From positions 237,697-301,696 of the forward strand of contig NZ_SJDT01000004.1 in the NCBI RefSeq assembly GCF_004331995.1: a DNA stretch of 64,000 nt, read 5' to 3'. The notes beneath the pieces were generated by a model that was not told the origin of the DNA, searched no databases, and saw nothing but the letters and a program-made list of their open reading frames with translations. The position numbers and the translations under genes were made by a program. Shown piece after piece: positions 34,081-42,617 of this stretch (position 1 is the first letter of the stretch; each line of letters opens with the position of its first letter). This DNA comes from Arcanobacterium bovis. GTDB taxonomy: Bacteria; Actinomycetota; Actinomycetes; Actinomycetales; Actinomycetaceae.

Positions 34081-36132
34081 CTACAAAACCTTTACGTTGA
34101 GGATATGTGCTACGCGTCCATGTGGATCAAGACGAACATAAGGGCGATGATTCCACTCGTACGTTTCGCCACTCAGCTCATCAGTCACTTCGAGAATCGC
34201 GCCGGCGTCCCAGCGAGCTTGTGCGCCGAGAGCTTCCACATCCAAATCGATAACTGCCTCGCGAGACGCATACGGATCGAGGTTGAGCACCACAATCACA
34301 GAATCGGTGTTGCCGTTGTTTTCTTCGAGGCGCACCGTTTTGCTAAAGCACAGGATCTTGTCGTTTGAGGTGGGATGGATTGTCAGGTTACGCAGGCGCT
34401 GTAGGGCAGGGTGGTTCGCTCTAATGGCGTTGAGTTCACGCAGTAGTTTGGCGATGCCATTGTGCTCAGCTGCCGCGAAGTTTCTCTCCTTGAACTCGTA
34501 CTTCTCGTTATCGATTTGTTCTTCGGCACCTTGGCGCGCGATGTTTTCTGCCAGTTCGTAGCCTGAGTAAATTCCCCAGGTAGGAGAACTTGTTGCGGCT
34601 AGTATCGCGCGGATATGGAAAGCAGGAGTGCCGCCACGCTGCATATACGGCGTCAAAATATCGTGCGTCGTGGGCCAGAATGCAGGGCGAATACGCGCAT
34701 CGGACTCGCGCGAAACTTCTTGGAGATATTCTTCAATCTCTTCTTTATCGTTTCGCCACGTGAAGTAGGTGTAGGACTGGTGGAATCCAATCATTCCCAG
34801 CGTCTGCATCATCGGAGGCTGTGTAAATGCCTCAGCGAGGAAAATGACCTGCGGATGCTTGATCCTAAATTCATGCAACAGCCGCTGCCAGAAATTCAGT
34901 GGCTTGGTATGCGGATTATCCACGCGGAAAATCGTTACACCATGCGAAACCCACAGTTCTAAGACTCGTTTAATCTCTTGGTAGATGCCCTCAGGATCGT
35001 TATCGAAATTCAGAGGGTAGATGTCTTGATATTTTTTGGGTGGATTTTCTGCATACGCAATCGTTCCATCAGCGCGGGTGGTGAACCATTCGGGATGTTC
35101 TTTCACCCAAGGGTGGTCTGGCGAGCACTGCAAAGCAATATCGAGCGCCACTTCCATACCAAGTTGGCGAGCTCGGGCAACAAAAGCGTCAAAGTCCGCA
35201 AAAGTTCCCAGTTCGGGATTGATGGCATCATGGCCGCCGAGCTCTGAACCGATGGCATAAGGTGAGCCTGGATCGTCGATTTCGGCAGTGAGAGTGTTGT
35301 TTCTGCCCTTGCGATTCGTAGTTCCAATCGGGTGGATTGGAGTGAGGTAGACGACGTCGAAGCCCATGCCCGCAATTCGGTCCAGTTCCAAGGCGGCAGT
35401 TTTGAGCGTTCCCGACACCCACTTCTTCGAACGGCGGTCAAAGAAGCATCCTGTAGTGCGCACAAAGATTTCATACCAAGATCCGATGAGTGCGCGTTGC
35501 CGATCAACAAAAACGGGATAACGTGCAGATTCGGTCACAAAGTCTCGCACCGGATACTTGCTGAGCGCATCATTAACTTCAACTGATGTGGCTGCTGCGA
35601 GTCGCTCTGCTGGAGTGAGCTTTGAATTTTTTACTTTGACCAGCGTATTGGTAAAGATCTGCTGAGCTTTAGAATCTGCCTTCGCGCCGGTGATAGCACG
35701 ATTTAACCATTGCTCAGCTTCAAGGAAAACTAACTCAATATCAACACCGGCATCAATCTTGATTTTGGCGTTGTGAACCCAGGTCGCTACTGGATCAGAC
35801 CACGCCCGCACGAAGAAAGAATGGGCACCGCCGTCGCGCGCAGTGAGCCAGCCTTCGTAACGACGCAGACCAGGAGCGATGTCGCGCATTGGAGCAACCT
35901 GAACCACGGCGTCGTTCGAATCGAGAAGAACACATTCGGCACCGAAAAGATCGTGCCCCTCCCTGAAAACGGTTGCCTGTACTGGAAAAGACTCGTTAAT
36001 ACACGCTTTTGCAGCCCAGAGACCATTTTCAAGGGAGGGCGACACGTCGACTATCGGAATGCGCCCAATAAGCGCCTTCTTAGGAATCGTCACAGCTTTG
36101 CTTGCAGGTGCTTTACTCTTAGTACTTTTCAC
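34081..36132 (-). CDS. glgE: Alpha-1,4-glucan:maltose-1-phosphate maltosyltransferase
   Basis: GH13_3 enzyme transferring maltose from maltose-1-phosphate to the glucan chain. 683 residues. It has the N-terminal domain typical of GlgE (LIGRIPIVDVSPSLENG), YLTPIHPIGTTNRKGRNN, the nucleophile region FRVDNPHTKPLNFW and the acid/base region FLAEAFTQPP. The start is a GTG at 36132 without a visible ribosome site, in an A+T-rich context (TAGATATT before GTG), so a leaderless or alternative start is possible. It is the first gene of the minus-strand glucan operon, 79 bases after glgP. Confidence 0.95.
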   Translation of the reverse strand: MKSTKSKAPASKAVTIPKKALIGRIPIVDVSPSLENGLWAAKACINESFPVQATVFREGHDLFGAECVLLDSNDAVVQVAPMRDIAPGLRRYEGWLTARDGGAHSFFVRAWSDPVATWVHNAKIKIDAGVDIELVFLEAEQWLNRAITGAKADSKAQQIFTNTLVKVKNSKLTPAERLAAATSVEVNDALSKYPVRDFVTESARYPVFVDRQRALIGSWYEIFVRTTGCFFDRRSKKWVSGTLKTAALELDRIAGMGFDVVYLTPIHPIGTTNRKGRNNTLTAEIDDPGSPYAIGSELGGHDAINPELGTFADFDAFVARARQLGMEVALDIALQCSPDHPWVKEHPEWFTTRADGTIAYAENPPKKYQDIYPLNFDNDPEGIYQEIKRVLELWVSHGVTIFRVDNPHTKPLNFWQRLLHEFRIKHPQVIFLAEAFTQPPMMQTLGMIGFHQSYTYFTWRNDKEEIEEYLQEVSRESDARIRPAFWPTTHDILTPYMQRGGTPAFHIRAILAATSSPTWGIYSGYELAENIARQGAEEQIDNEKYEFKERNFAAAEHNGIAKLLRELNAIRANHPALQRLRNLTIHPTSNDKILCFSKTVRLEENNGNTDSVIVVLNLDPYASREAVIDLDVEALGAQARWDAGAILEVTDELSGETYEWNHRPYVRLDPHGRVAHILNVKVL

Positions 36133-36211
36133 AATATCTAGCTTAATTGAATTGTGTTGAACGCGTCGCAGTTACTCCACAAGCAAACGAATTTGAAGTT
36201 GTGCCAGTTCC

Positions 36212-38584
36212 TCAGATAGCTACCGGTTCAATCTTCCACACTTCTTGAGCGTAGTCATTGATCGTGCGGTCGGAGGAGAAGCGCCCAGATTCGACGATGT
36301 TTCGCCAGCACTTTGCCGCCCATTGCCGGCGATCTGCGTAGTAATCAGCTGCAATTGCGTCGCGAGTTTCGCGATAAGAAGCGAAATCGCCAAGCACATA
36401 GTAGACATCAGCCGGTTCCCAACCATTGGAATCAAGCAAAGAACCGAGCAGATCGTGGAAAGCTCCCGAGGCATCGTCGTTCAGTGTTCCGTCAACGAAG
36501 GCATCAAGGGTGCGTTTCAAACCAGGCGTATTCTCTGCTACTGCACGCGGATCATACGAAGCGCGCAATTGCGGCAGCTCCTCCTCCAAGGCGCCGAAAA
36601 TGTAGGCATTGTCGTTGCCAACAGCGTCCACGATTTCGACGTTTGCGCCGTCCATCGTGCCAAGGGTGAGGGCTCCGTTCATCATGAACTTCATATTCGA
36701 TGTACCGGAGGCTTCTTTACCCGCCGTCGAAATCTGCTCGGAGACATCCGCAGCTGGAATAATGTGCTCAGCAGGCGAAACGTTGTAGTTTTCAACGAAC
36801 ACTACCTTGATGATCTTCGAAACATCTGGATCGTTATTGACGAGATTTCCGATTTCATTGATGAGCTTGATAATGGCCTTGGCACGCACGTATCCAGGGG
36901 CTGCCTTGGCTCCAAAAATGAAGACGCGCGGTGGCACGGTGAGCTCTGGATTGTCTTTAATTCGGAAGTAAAGATCCAGAATATAGAGGGCATTCATGAG
37001 CTGGCGTTTGTATTCGTGCAGACGTTTGATTTGCACGTCGAAAATGGCCTCAGGATCGATGTCAATGCCTTGGCGCTCTTTGATCCAGCGGGCAAAATCA
37101 ACCTTGTTCTGGTACTTGATCTCATTGAGTTCGTCAAGAACTTCTGGAATATCGGCCAGCGAACCGATTTTCTTGAGTTCGTCAAGATCGCGCACCCAAG
37201 CATCACTACCTAGCGCACGGGTCAAAAGCGCAGCTAGACGCGGGTTACACTGGTTGAGCCAGCGCCGCGGCGTCACGCCATTCGTCTTGTTATTGAACTT
37301 GTGCGGCCACACGTCGTACCAGTCGTGAAGGGTGTCTTTCTTGATGATTTCAGTGTGAAGAGCGGCCACTCCATTGATGGAATAGGCTGCATAGCAAGCA
37401 ATCCATGCCATACGCACGCGGTTTCCATCGATAGGTGCCATATAATCGATTTTTCCAGGGTGGAAGCCTGCTTCGCTCAGCTCGAGGCGGAAGCGGCGAT
37501 CAATTTCTCGGATGATTTCAAGAATCCGCGGGAAAAGACGCTCAAAAATAGCGATTTCCCAGGTCTCAAGAGCTTCGGCCAGAACCGTGTGGTTCGTGTA
37601 GGCAAAGGTTTGCGAAACAATTGCCCATGCGTCGTCCCACTCCATATCGTGCTCATCGAGCAAAATGCGCATGAGTTCAGGGATCGCCAAAACAGGGTGG
37701 GTGTCGTTGAGCTGGATCGAATTGAACTTGCCGAAATTGTTTATACCGCCGCGCTCAGCTAGTTCATTTTCAACAATGGCCTGCAAAGATGCCGAGCAGA
37801 AGAAGTACTGCTGGCGCACGCGAAGGACTTTACCCTCGAACGTTGTGTCGTTCGGGTAGAGCACACGGCAAATGTCATTGACGCGCTCGCGTTCGACGAT
37901 AGCGTCCGTAAATCGCTGGGAATTAAAGGCGTTGTAGTCAAAATCCTCCATCGGTTCGGATTTCCACAAGCGCAACGTATTCACATTATTGGTGCCGTAT
38001 CCAGTGATAGGCATATCGTAGGGGATTGCCCGCACGGTGAGGTCGTTGTAATGAACGAGCTTTTGTTCTTCTTCGCGGCGGATGACGAACGGGTAGCCCT
38101 CTTCCATCCAAGCGTCAGGCTTCTCGCCTTGGTAGCCATTTTCGAAGAACTGTTTGAAAAGTCCGTAACGGTAGAGGATTCCATATCCGCGCACTGGCAA
38201 ATTTAAGGTGGCGCAGGAGTCGAGGAAACATGCGGCGAGGCGTCCCAATCCGCCGTTACCGAGCGCGGCGTCGTTTTCTGCTTCGAGCACATCGGTGAGG
38301 TTTTGCCCAAAGGAATCAAGAGCCGCTTTTGCCTGCTGTTCTAAACCGAGATTGTTGAGATTGTTAAGGAGCGCTCGTCCCATGAGGAATTCTGCAGAAA
38401 AATAATGCTGCATACGCCGTGCATTGTACGTATTTTCGCTGCTCTCCCAGTTATCGGCGAGCATTGACATCACCGTATTCGAAAGCGCTGCCCAATACTC
38501 CATTGATGTTGCTGTGCTGGGGGTTCGCCCGGAAACGGTGCGAACTTGCTGCCCAAGGGACGTAGTGAAATCGACGTCTGTCAT
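36212..38584 (-). CDS. glgP: Glycogen/maltodextrin phosphorylase
   Basis: PLP-dependent phosphorolysis of alpha-1,4-glucan to glucose-1-phosphate. 790 residues from ATG 38584, chosen for GGGAG five bases upstream; the open frame extends to 38662 but that part is not family-like. The PLP lysine is in EASGTSNMKFMMNGAL. The N-terminal region has GNGGLGRLAACFLDS. It is transcribed ahead of glgE in the same direction and may share its regulation. Confidence 0.96.
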   Translation of the reverse strand: MTDVDFTTSLGQQVRTVSGRTPSTATSMEYWAALSNTVMSMLADNWESSENTYNARRMQHYFSAEFLMGRALLNNLNNLGLEQQAKAALDSFGQNLTDVLEAENDAALGNGGLGRLAACFLDSCATLNLPVRGYGILYRYGLFKQFFENGYQGEKPDAWMEEGYPFVIRREEEQKLVHYNDLTVRAIPYDMPITGYGTNNVNTLRLWKSEPMEDFDYNAFNSQRFTDAIVERERVNDICRVLYPNDTTFEGKVLRVRQQYFFCSASLQAIVENELAERGGINNFGKFNSIQLNDTHPVLAIPELMRILLDEHDMEWDDAWAIVSQTFAYTNHTVLAEALETWEIAIFERLFPRILEIIREIDRRFRLELSEAGFHPGKIDYMAPIDGNRVRMAWIACYAAYSINGVAALHTEIIKKDTLHDWYDVWPHKFNNKTNGVTPRRWLNQCNPRLAALLTRALGSDAWVRDLDELKKIGSLADIPEVLDELNEIKYQNKVDFARWIKERQGIDIDPEAIFDVQIKRLHEYKRQLMNALYILDLYFRIKDNPELTVPPRVFIFGAKAAPGYVRAKAIIKLINEIGNLVNNDPDVSKIIKVVFVENYNVSPAEHIIPAADVSEQISTAGKEASGTSNMKFMMNGALTLGTMDGANVEIVDAVGNDNAYIFGALEEELPQLRASYDPRAVAENTPGLKRTLDAFVDGTLNDDASGAFHDLLGSLLDSNGWEPADVYYVLGDFASYRETRDAIAADYYADRRQWAAKCWRNIVESGRFSSDRTINDYAQEVWKIEPVAI

Positions 38585-38605
38585 GAATCTCCCTATATGT
38601 GGTAA

Positions 38606-38643
38606 AGCGACTAAATCGCTATCGGACACACAACAAGCGTATA
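38606..38643 (-). promoter_or_regulatory. Candidate glgP promoter and operator
   Basis: On the minus strand an extended -10 (TGTTATACG; hexamer 38643-38638) lies about 55 bases before the glgP start. Just downstream is an inverted repeat AGCGA-N5-TCGCT (38606-38620), placed where a repressor could block transcription. A LacI-type operator usually has a CG centre, which this lacks, so the link to the LacI gene at 27455 is tentative. Confidence 0.4.
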
Positions 38644-38668
38644 ACACAATGGCGGAGTCCAAAATTTT

Positions 38669-38719
38669 AACGGTTGTGGTGCGAGGATTTCTGTTGCGAA
38701 TCCCCGCACCACAACCGTT
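38669..38719 (-). terminator. Terminator of the PTS operon
   Basis: Arms of 21 bases (38669-38689 and 38699-38719) with one mismatch, followed on the minus strand by TTAAAATTTT. It lies 58 bases past the stop of the IIC gene. Confidence 0.85.
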
Positions 38720-38777
38720 TATTGTTTGCGCTATATGCGCGCGTAAAACTCAGGTCTATCTACGATAGGCTGTGTAT

Positions 38778-40286
38778 TTACTGCTGAACCTTAGCTTCAC
38801 GTGCTGCTTGTGCTGCAACCTTTTCCTGCTCTTTCAGCTCATTGATGAAAGCGGTATGTGCCGTGGCTGGCTCCCAACCAGTATCAACGCGCTTCTTCTG
38901 CCATACGGCCGCCAGTGCAACAAGGGCGATTGCCATCACAAGCACGATCACGATGCCGATCACGCCGCCTGCCTTCACGCCGTTGCCGATCAGGATTCCG
39001 TACCAGCCGAAGTCAGCATCGCCGAAGGTGGTGTTTGCGAAGCCGAGCGAGCCAAGAACCTTGAGCAGCAGTGCTGGCAAGAAGGTGATGAGGACGCCGT
39101 TTGCGAACGAACCGAGGATCGCGCCACGTCGTCCACCGGTTGCGTTTCCGAATACGCCCGCTGCACCACCAGTGAAGAAGTGAGGAACCATGCCTGGAAG
39201 GATCAGCGCAAGGCCGAATGCTGGACCAAAGACGGTTGCCAAGAGCAGCAGCGATGCAATTCCACCAACGAAGGAGAACACGAAGCCGACGAGAACTGCA
39301 TTAGGAGCGTATGGGAATACGATTGGGCAGTCCAGGGCAGGAACAGCGCCAGGAACGAACTTCTTTGCGATGCCTTGGAATGCTGGAACGATTTCGCCCA
39401 AGATGATGCGTACGCCGTAGAGAATGATCGCCACACCAATTCCGAACTGCAAACCGTTGGTGAGTGCCTTCATGATGTATGCGCCGGTATCAGCCGCTGG
39501 GCTCTTAGGATCAAAGACGGCAAATGCGGTCTCGTTACCAACCTTGAGTAGGTACCACACCGAGAACACTGCATAGAACAGCACCATCGAGAGGGCGGTG
39601 GCCACCATTGAGTCGCGGAGGAAGTTGAGTCCCTGTGGAAGCTTGAGATCCTCGGTGGACTTGGACTTCTTGCCGACGGCAGAACCTACAGCGCCTGCTG
39701 CGATGTAACCGAGCGTGCCGAAGTGACCGATTGCCACGTTGTTATTGCCGGTAACCTTCTTCATGTAAGGATGGGCGAATGCAGGCATGATAACCATGAT
39801 GACGCCCAGGAGCACTGCGCCAACGATCACGACTATAGCCTCGTTGACCTTCGCCGTCGTGAGGACGACGGTGAGCATCGTCGCCATGAAGAATACGTGG
39901 TGACCAGTGAGGAAAACGTACTTCAATGGCGTGAATCGAGCCAAGATGAGCGAGATGATGAAGCCGAGGATCATCACGTAAGCGGTGGTGCCGCCAAACT
40001 GCTCTTGTGCGATGGAAACGATAGCTTCGTTTGTTGGCACTACGCCTTGTGCGTTGGTAGCGCCGAGAATCATCGTGCCCAGTGGTGTTAGCGCGGTAAC
40101 TACAACGCCTGCACCAGCGGAAAGAATCAGGAAGCCCATGATGGCTTTGAGTGCTCCGCCGAGCACCTGACCGGAATTCTTCTTTAGCGCTGCAAGGCCA
40201 ATTGCAACGATAATTCCCACCAGAAAAGCAGGAACCGAAAGAATTTGGTTCACCAGAAAGTTTGATATTCCGAGGAGAACGTTCAT
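38778..40286 (-). CDS. ulaA: PTS ascorbate-type transporter subunit IIC
   Basis: 502-residue integral membrane permease of the UlaA/SgaT family with about eleven hydrophobic segments. Conserved glycine-rich segments include VTALTPLGTMILGATNAQG, FLTGHHVFFMATML and GFVFSFVGGIASLLLL. It forms a split PTS with the IIB and IIA genes upstream. No ascorbate catabolic genes (ulaDEFG) accompany it here, so the substrate could be ascorbate or another sugar acid or pentitol. Confidence 0.92.
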   Translation of the reverse strand: MNVLLGISNFLVNQILSVPAFLVGIIVAIGLAALKKNSGQVLGGALKAIMGFLILSAGAGVVVTALTPLGTMILGATNAQGVVPTNEAIVSIAQEQFGGTTAYVMILGFIISLILARFTPLKYVFLTGHHVFFMATMLTVVLTTAKVNEAIVVIVGAVLLGVIMVIMPAFAHPYMKKVTGNNNVAIGHFGTLGYIAAGAVGSAVGKKSKSTEDLKLPQGLNFLRDSMVATALSMVLFYAVFSVWYLLKVGNETAFAVFDPKSPAADTGAYIMKALTNGLQFGIGVAIILYGVRIILGEIVPAFQGIAKKFVPGAVPALDCPIVFPYAPNAVLVGFVFSFVGGIASLLLLATVFGPAFGLALILPGMVPHFFTGGAAGVFGNATGGRRGAILGSFANGVLITFLPALLLKVLGSLGFANTTFGDADFGWYGILIGNGVKAGGVIGIVIVLVMAIALVALAAVWQKKRVDTGWEPATAHTAFINELKEQEKVAAQAAREAKVQQ

Positions 40287-40319
40287 TTTGTTTTTCCTTC
40301 TTTGATTTATTTAAGCGTG

Positions 40320-40589
40320 CTAGAAGTGCCGTGAGATCGCGGATTTGATCTCTTCGATATCGGTGAAATCGTTGATTACTTCGATGGGTGTTCCAACTTC
40401 GCCGAGTTGTTCTACGAGCTCTTCTGAGGTGAGCACGAGGTCTGCGGTGGCAGCGGCGCCACGTGCAGCTGAGATGTCTGACGCTTCGGTGTCAGCATCT
40501 ATGTTGAGCTCAGTGAGTGCTGAGTCAATGTTCATTTTCAGAATGATGGATGTGCCAATTCCCATTCCGCAAACTGCCAAGATCTTCAT
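40320..40589 (-). CDS. ulaB: PTS ascorbate-type subunit IIB
   Basis: 89-residue cytoplasmic phosphocarrier. The phosphorylated cysteine is C7 in AVCGMGIGTS, the typical IIB loop. Its ATG overlaps the IIA stop by four bases (ATGA), and it lies 33 bases before the IIC start. Confidence 0.93.
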   Translation of the reverse strand: MKILAVCGMGIGTSIILKMNIDSALTELNIDADTEASDISAARGAAATADLVLTSEELVEQLGEVGTPIEVINDFTDIEEIKSAISRHF

Positions 40590-41059
40590 TGGGCATTCCT
40601 TTCATAGGATTCGATAGCTTCTCGCACAGCCTCAACGCTGGGCAAGGAGCTTAATTGTGCGAATCGAGACTTGTCTGCGATTAAGCGTGCAAGCTGTGAC
40701 ATCGCAACGATATGTGCGTCGTGATCGAGTGCGGCGAGTCCTACAACTACCTTCACAGGATCATTGCGTTTCGAACCAAATTCCACCGGCTCGGCGAGGG
40801 TCACCCACGAAAGTCCTGTGGTCTGAACAGACGGAGACGGACGTGAGTGTGCCAAGGCAAAACCGGGGGAAATCACAATGTATGGGCCGAGGGTATTGAC
40901 TGTTTGGATCATTTCGTCGATGTAATCACTGGTTGTGATTCCACCGGCAACTAAACCTTTACCAGCAGCTTCAATGGCTTCTTGCCAGGTGCTCGCCTGC
41001 ACGCCGACAGCCATAGCTTCGGCTGGCATGAGTTTTAGTAGGGACGTTGAATCAGGCAT
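40586..41059 (-). CDS. ulaC: PTS ascorbate/mannitol-type subunit IIA
   Basis: 157 residues of the PTS EIIA type 2 fold; the phospho-histidine is in FALAHSRPSP. ATG 41059 is chosen because GAGG lies five bases upstream; the open frame reaches 41104. It is the first gene of the IIA-IIB-IIC operon, divergent from the ROK regulator. Confidence 0.92.
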   Translation of the reverse strand: MPDSTSLLKLMPAEAMAVGVQASTWQEAIEAAGKGLVAGGITTSDYIDEMIQTVNTLGPYIVISPGFALAHSRPSPSVQTTGLSWVTLAEPVEFGSKRNDPVKVVVGLAALDHDAHIVAMSQLARLIADKSRFAQLSSLPSVEAVREAIESYERNAQ

Positions 41060-41130
41060 ACTTACCTCGAGTCTCGACGTTGAGATGGAATATGACATGA
41101 GCAAAGTGTGTCTCTTCGCTCACAAGCCAT

Positions 41131-41201
41131 ACTTTTGTACAGTCCTTTACAAAAGTCAAGTTGATTGAATAGATGTTTCTGGCGTTAGAATAGACAAAAG
41201 T
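41131..41201. promoter_or_regulatory. Operator between PTS operon and ROK gene
   Basis: A perfect inverted repeat ACTTTTGTA-N8-TACAAAAGT (41131-41139 and 41148-41156) with a third half-site GACAAAAGT at 41193-41201. On the minus strand it overlaps a TTGACT -35-like hexamer (41159-41154). On the plus strand a TAGAAT -10-like hexamer is at 41186-41191. Its position between divergent genes makes it the likely binding site of the ROK repressor. Confidence 0.65.
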
Positions 41202-41251
41202 GGACGATGCGGTTCGGTTTATTCCGCTGCCGCGCAGAGAGCAGGTGAAAC

Positions 41252-42499
41252 ATGGCGGTTGAAGCAAAAACGTCTCCCGTAAGTGCCATCGTTTCTCTTT
41301 TGCGCCAAGGAGCTGCCACTCAGGCCGAATTGACCGAAAATACCGGAATGTCGCGTGTTACCGTGCACGATTGGCTCCGTAGTCTTGAAGACGTCGGGCT
41401 AGTGACGGTCGCGAACGAACAGCGCGAAACGGGTGGGCGGCCCGCGCGCCGTTATTGCCTAAATAATTCTTTTGGTCGGATTCTCGTAGCGGACGTGGGA
41501 ACATCTTTCGTGCGCGCTGGAATCGTCAATATGCGCGGCGAGCTCGAAGACAACCTTGGAACTGAGCTCGCGGCCTTTGAATCGCCAACTGAGGCGTGCC
41601 GCGAGCTATTCGATATGTTCTCGCGCTTTCGATCCAGTTCAAAGACGCCTATCCGCTCGGTAGCAGTTGGTTTACCTGTGCCTTTGAATCCCAAAACTGA
41701 CGAACCTTACGTATCACATCGGCACAGCCAATGGGAGGATTTCGACGTTCGCAAGGAACTAGGCGGGTTCACTACCGGTCCGTTTGTGGTTGGGCATGAT
41801 GTCGATTTCATGGCGATGGCTGAGCAGCGTATTAAGCATCCCGACACTCGCATGATGATGTTTATCAAGGTGGGGATGGGAATAGGTTGCTCGGTGGTTT
41901 ACGACGGCGATCCCCTGCGTGGCGAAGACGGCGGAGCTTTTGAAGTTGGGCACATACGACAGGTAGGTGCGCGCGCTCGCGGCGCAGAACGGCGTCCATG
42001 CGTACGCGGACACGACGACTGCCTCGAAGCAGTTGCAGGAGGCCGCGCAATAGCGTCGTCGCTGGTATGGCAGGGTATTGATGCCAGTTCTTCGGTCGAA
42101 ATTATGGATCTTGCAGTGGCTGGAAATTCACTTGTGCGCGATGAACTCTACGCCTCGGGAGTGAAGATTGGATCGGCCATCGCACCGCTCATTACCATGC
42201 TCAATCCAGGGGTGGTGGTGGTTGGAGGCAACCTCACGGCGTATTCAGATTTGATCTACCAAGGAATTAGAGATAGTGCTGGGGAAGGGGTGCCGCGAAT
42301 GATTCGAAAGTCGGTGACTATCACGCCTGCTCAGCTAGCGAATCGTGGTGGACTTATCGGAGCGGGAATGAGCGCACTTGACGCGCTGTTTTCTGCAGAG
42401 AACTTAGAAAAAATCCTTGCCGCGTGCAATAACTGCAATAACGATGCTGAAAAAGAACAGGCAGAAGTATCGGATAAGTCAGCTGTCGGGCGAGGGTAG
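41252..42499 (+). CDS. ROK-family transcriptional regulator
   Basis: 415 residues. N-terminal winged helix (about 8-65, GAATQAELTENTGMSRVTVHDWLRS as two short motifs) and a C-terminal ROK domain. The ROK domain has the ATP-like motif VADVGTSFVRAG and the zinc-site region EVGHIRQVG followed by RPCVRGHDDCLE. The usual three-cysteine ROK zinc motif is only partly kept (two cysteines plus histidines). Divergent from the PTS operon and separated by a palindromic operator, it is presumably the sugar-responsive repressor of that operon. Confidence 0.9.
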   Translation: MAVEAKTSPVSAIVSLLRQGAATQAELTENTGMSRVTVHDWLRSLEDVGLVTVANEQRETGGRPARRYCLNNSFGRILVADVGTSFVRAGIVNMRGELEDNLGTELAAFESPTEACRELFDMFSRFRSSSKTPIRSVAVGLPVPLNPKTDEPYVSHRHSQWEDFDVRKELGGFTTGPFVVGHDVDFMAMAEQRIKHPDTRMMMFIKVGMGIGCSVVYDGDPLRGEDGGAFEVGHIRQVGARARGAERRPCVRGHDDCLEAVAGGRAIASSLVWQGIDASSSVEIMDLAVAGNSLVRDELYASGVKIGSAIAPLITMLNPGVVVVGGNLTAYSDLIYQGIRDSAGEGVPRMIRKSVTITPAQLANRGGLIGAGMSALDALFSAENLEKILAACNNCNNDAEKEQAEVSDKSAVGRG

Positions 42500-42506
42500 T
42501 AGAAAG

Positions 42507-42564
42507 TAGGGGCTGTTTTCGCAACATCTCGATATATATTCAGATGTTGCGAAAACAGCCCCTA
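42507..42564. terminator. Long perfect bidirectional hairpin
   Basis: 23-base perfectly complementary arms (42507-42529 and 42542-42564), 12-base A+T-rich loop, between the ROK gene (+) and trpS (-) which converge. A short A/T stretch flanks it on either side. Confidence 0.85.
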
Positions 42565-42617
42565 AAATCCTCAGTGCGTGACTGCATAGTCGTTTCCTCA
42601 GGCGATGCCTCGCCCGC

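Noticed and set aside
36245..37213. 322-codon plus-strand open frame inside glgP
   Set aside because: It is the antisense shadow of a well-conserved enzyme, has no ribosome site and no recognisable domain.
38772..39551. 259-codon plus-strand frame rich in Cys/Glu/His
   Set aside because: Exact antisense of the IIC membrane protein; composition is the mirror of hydrophobic codons.
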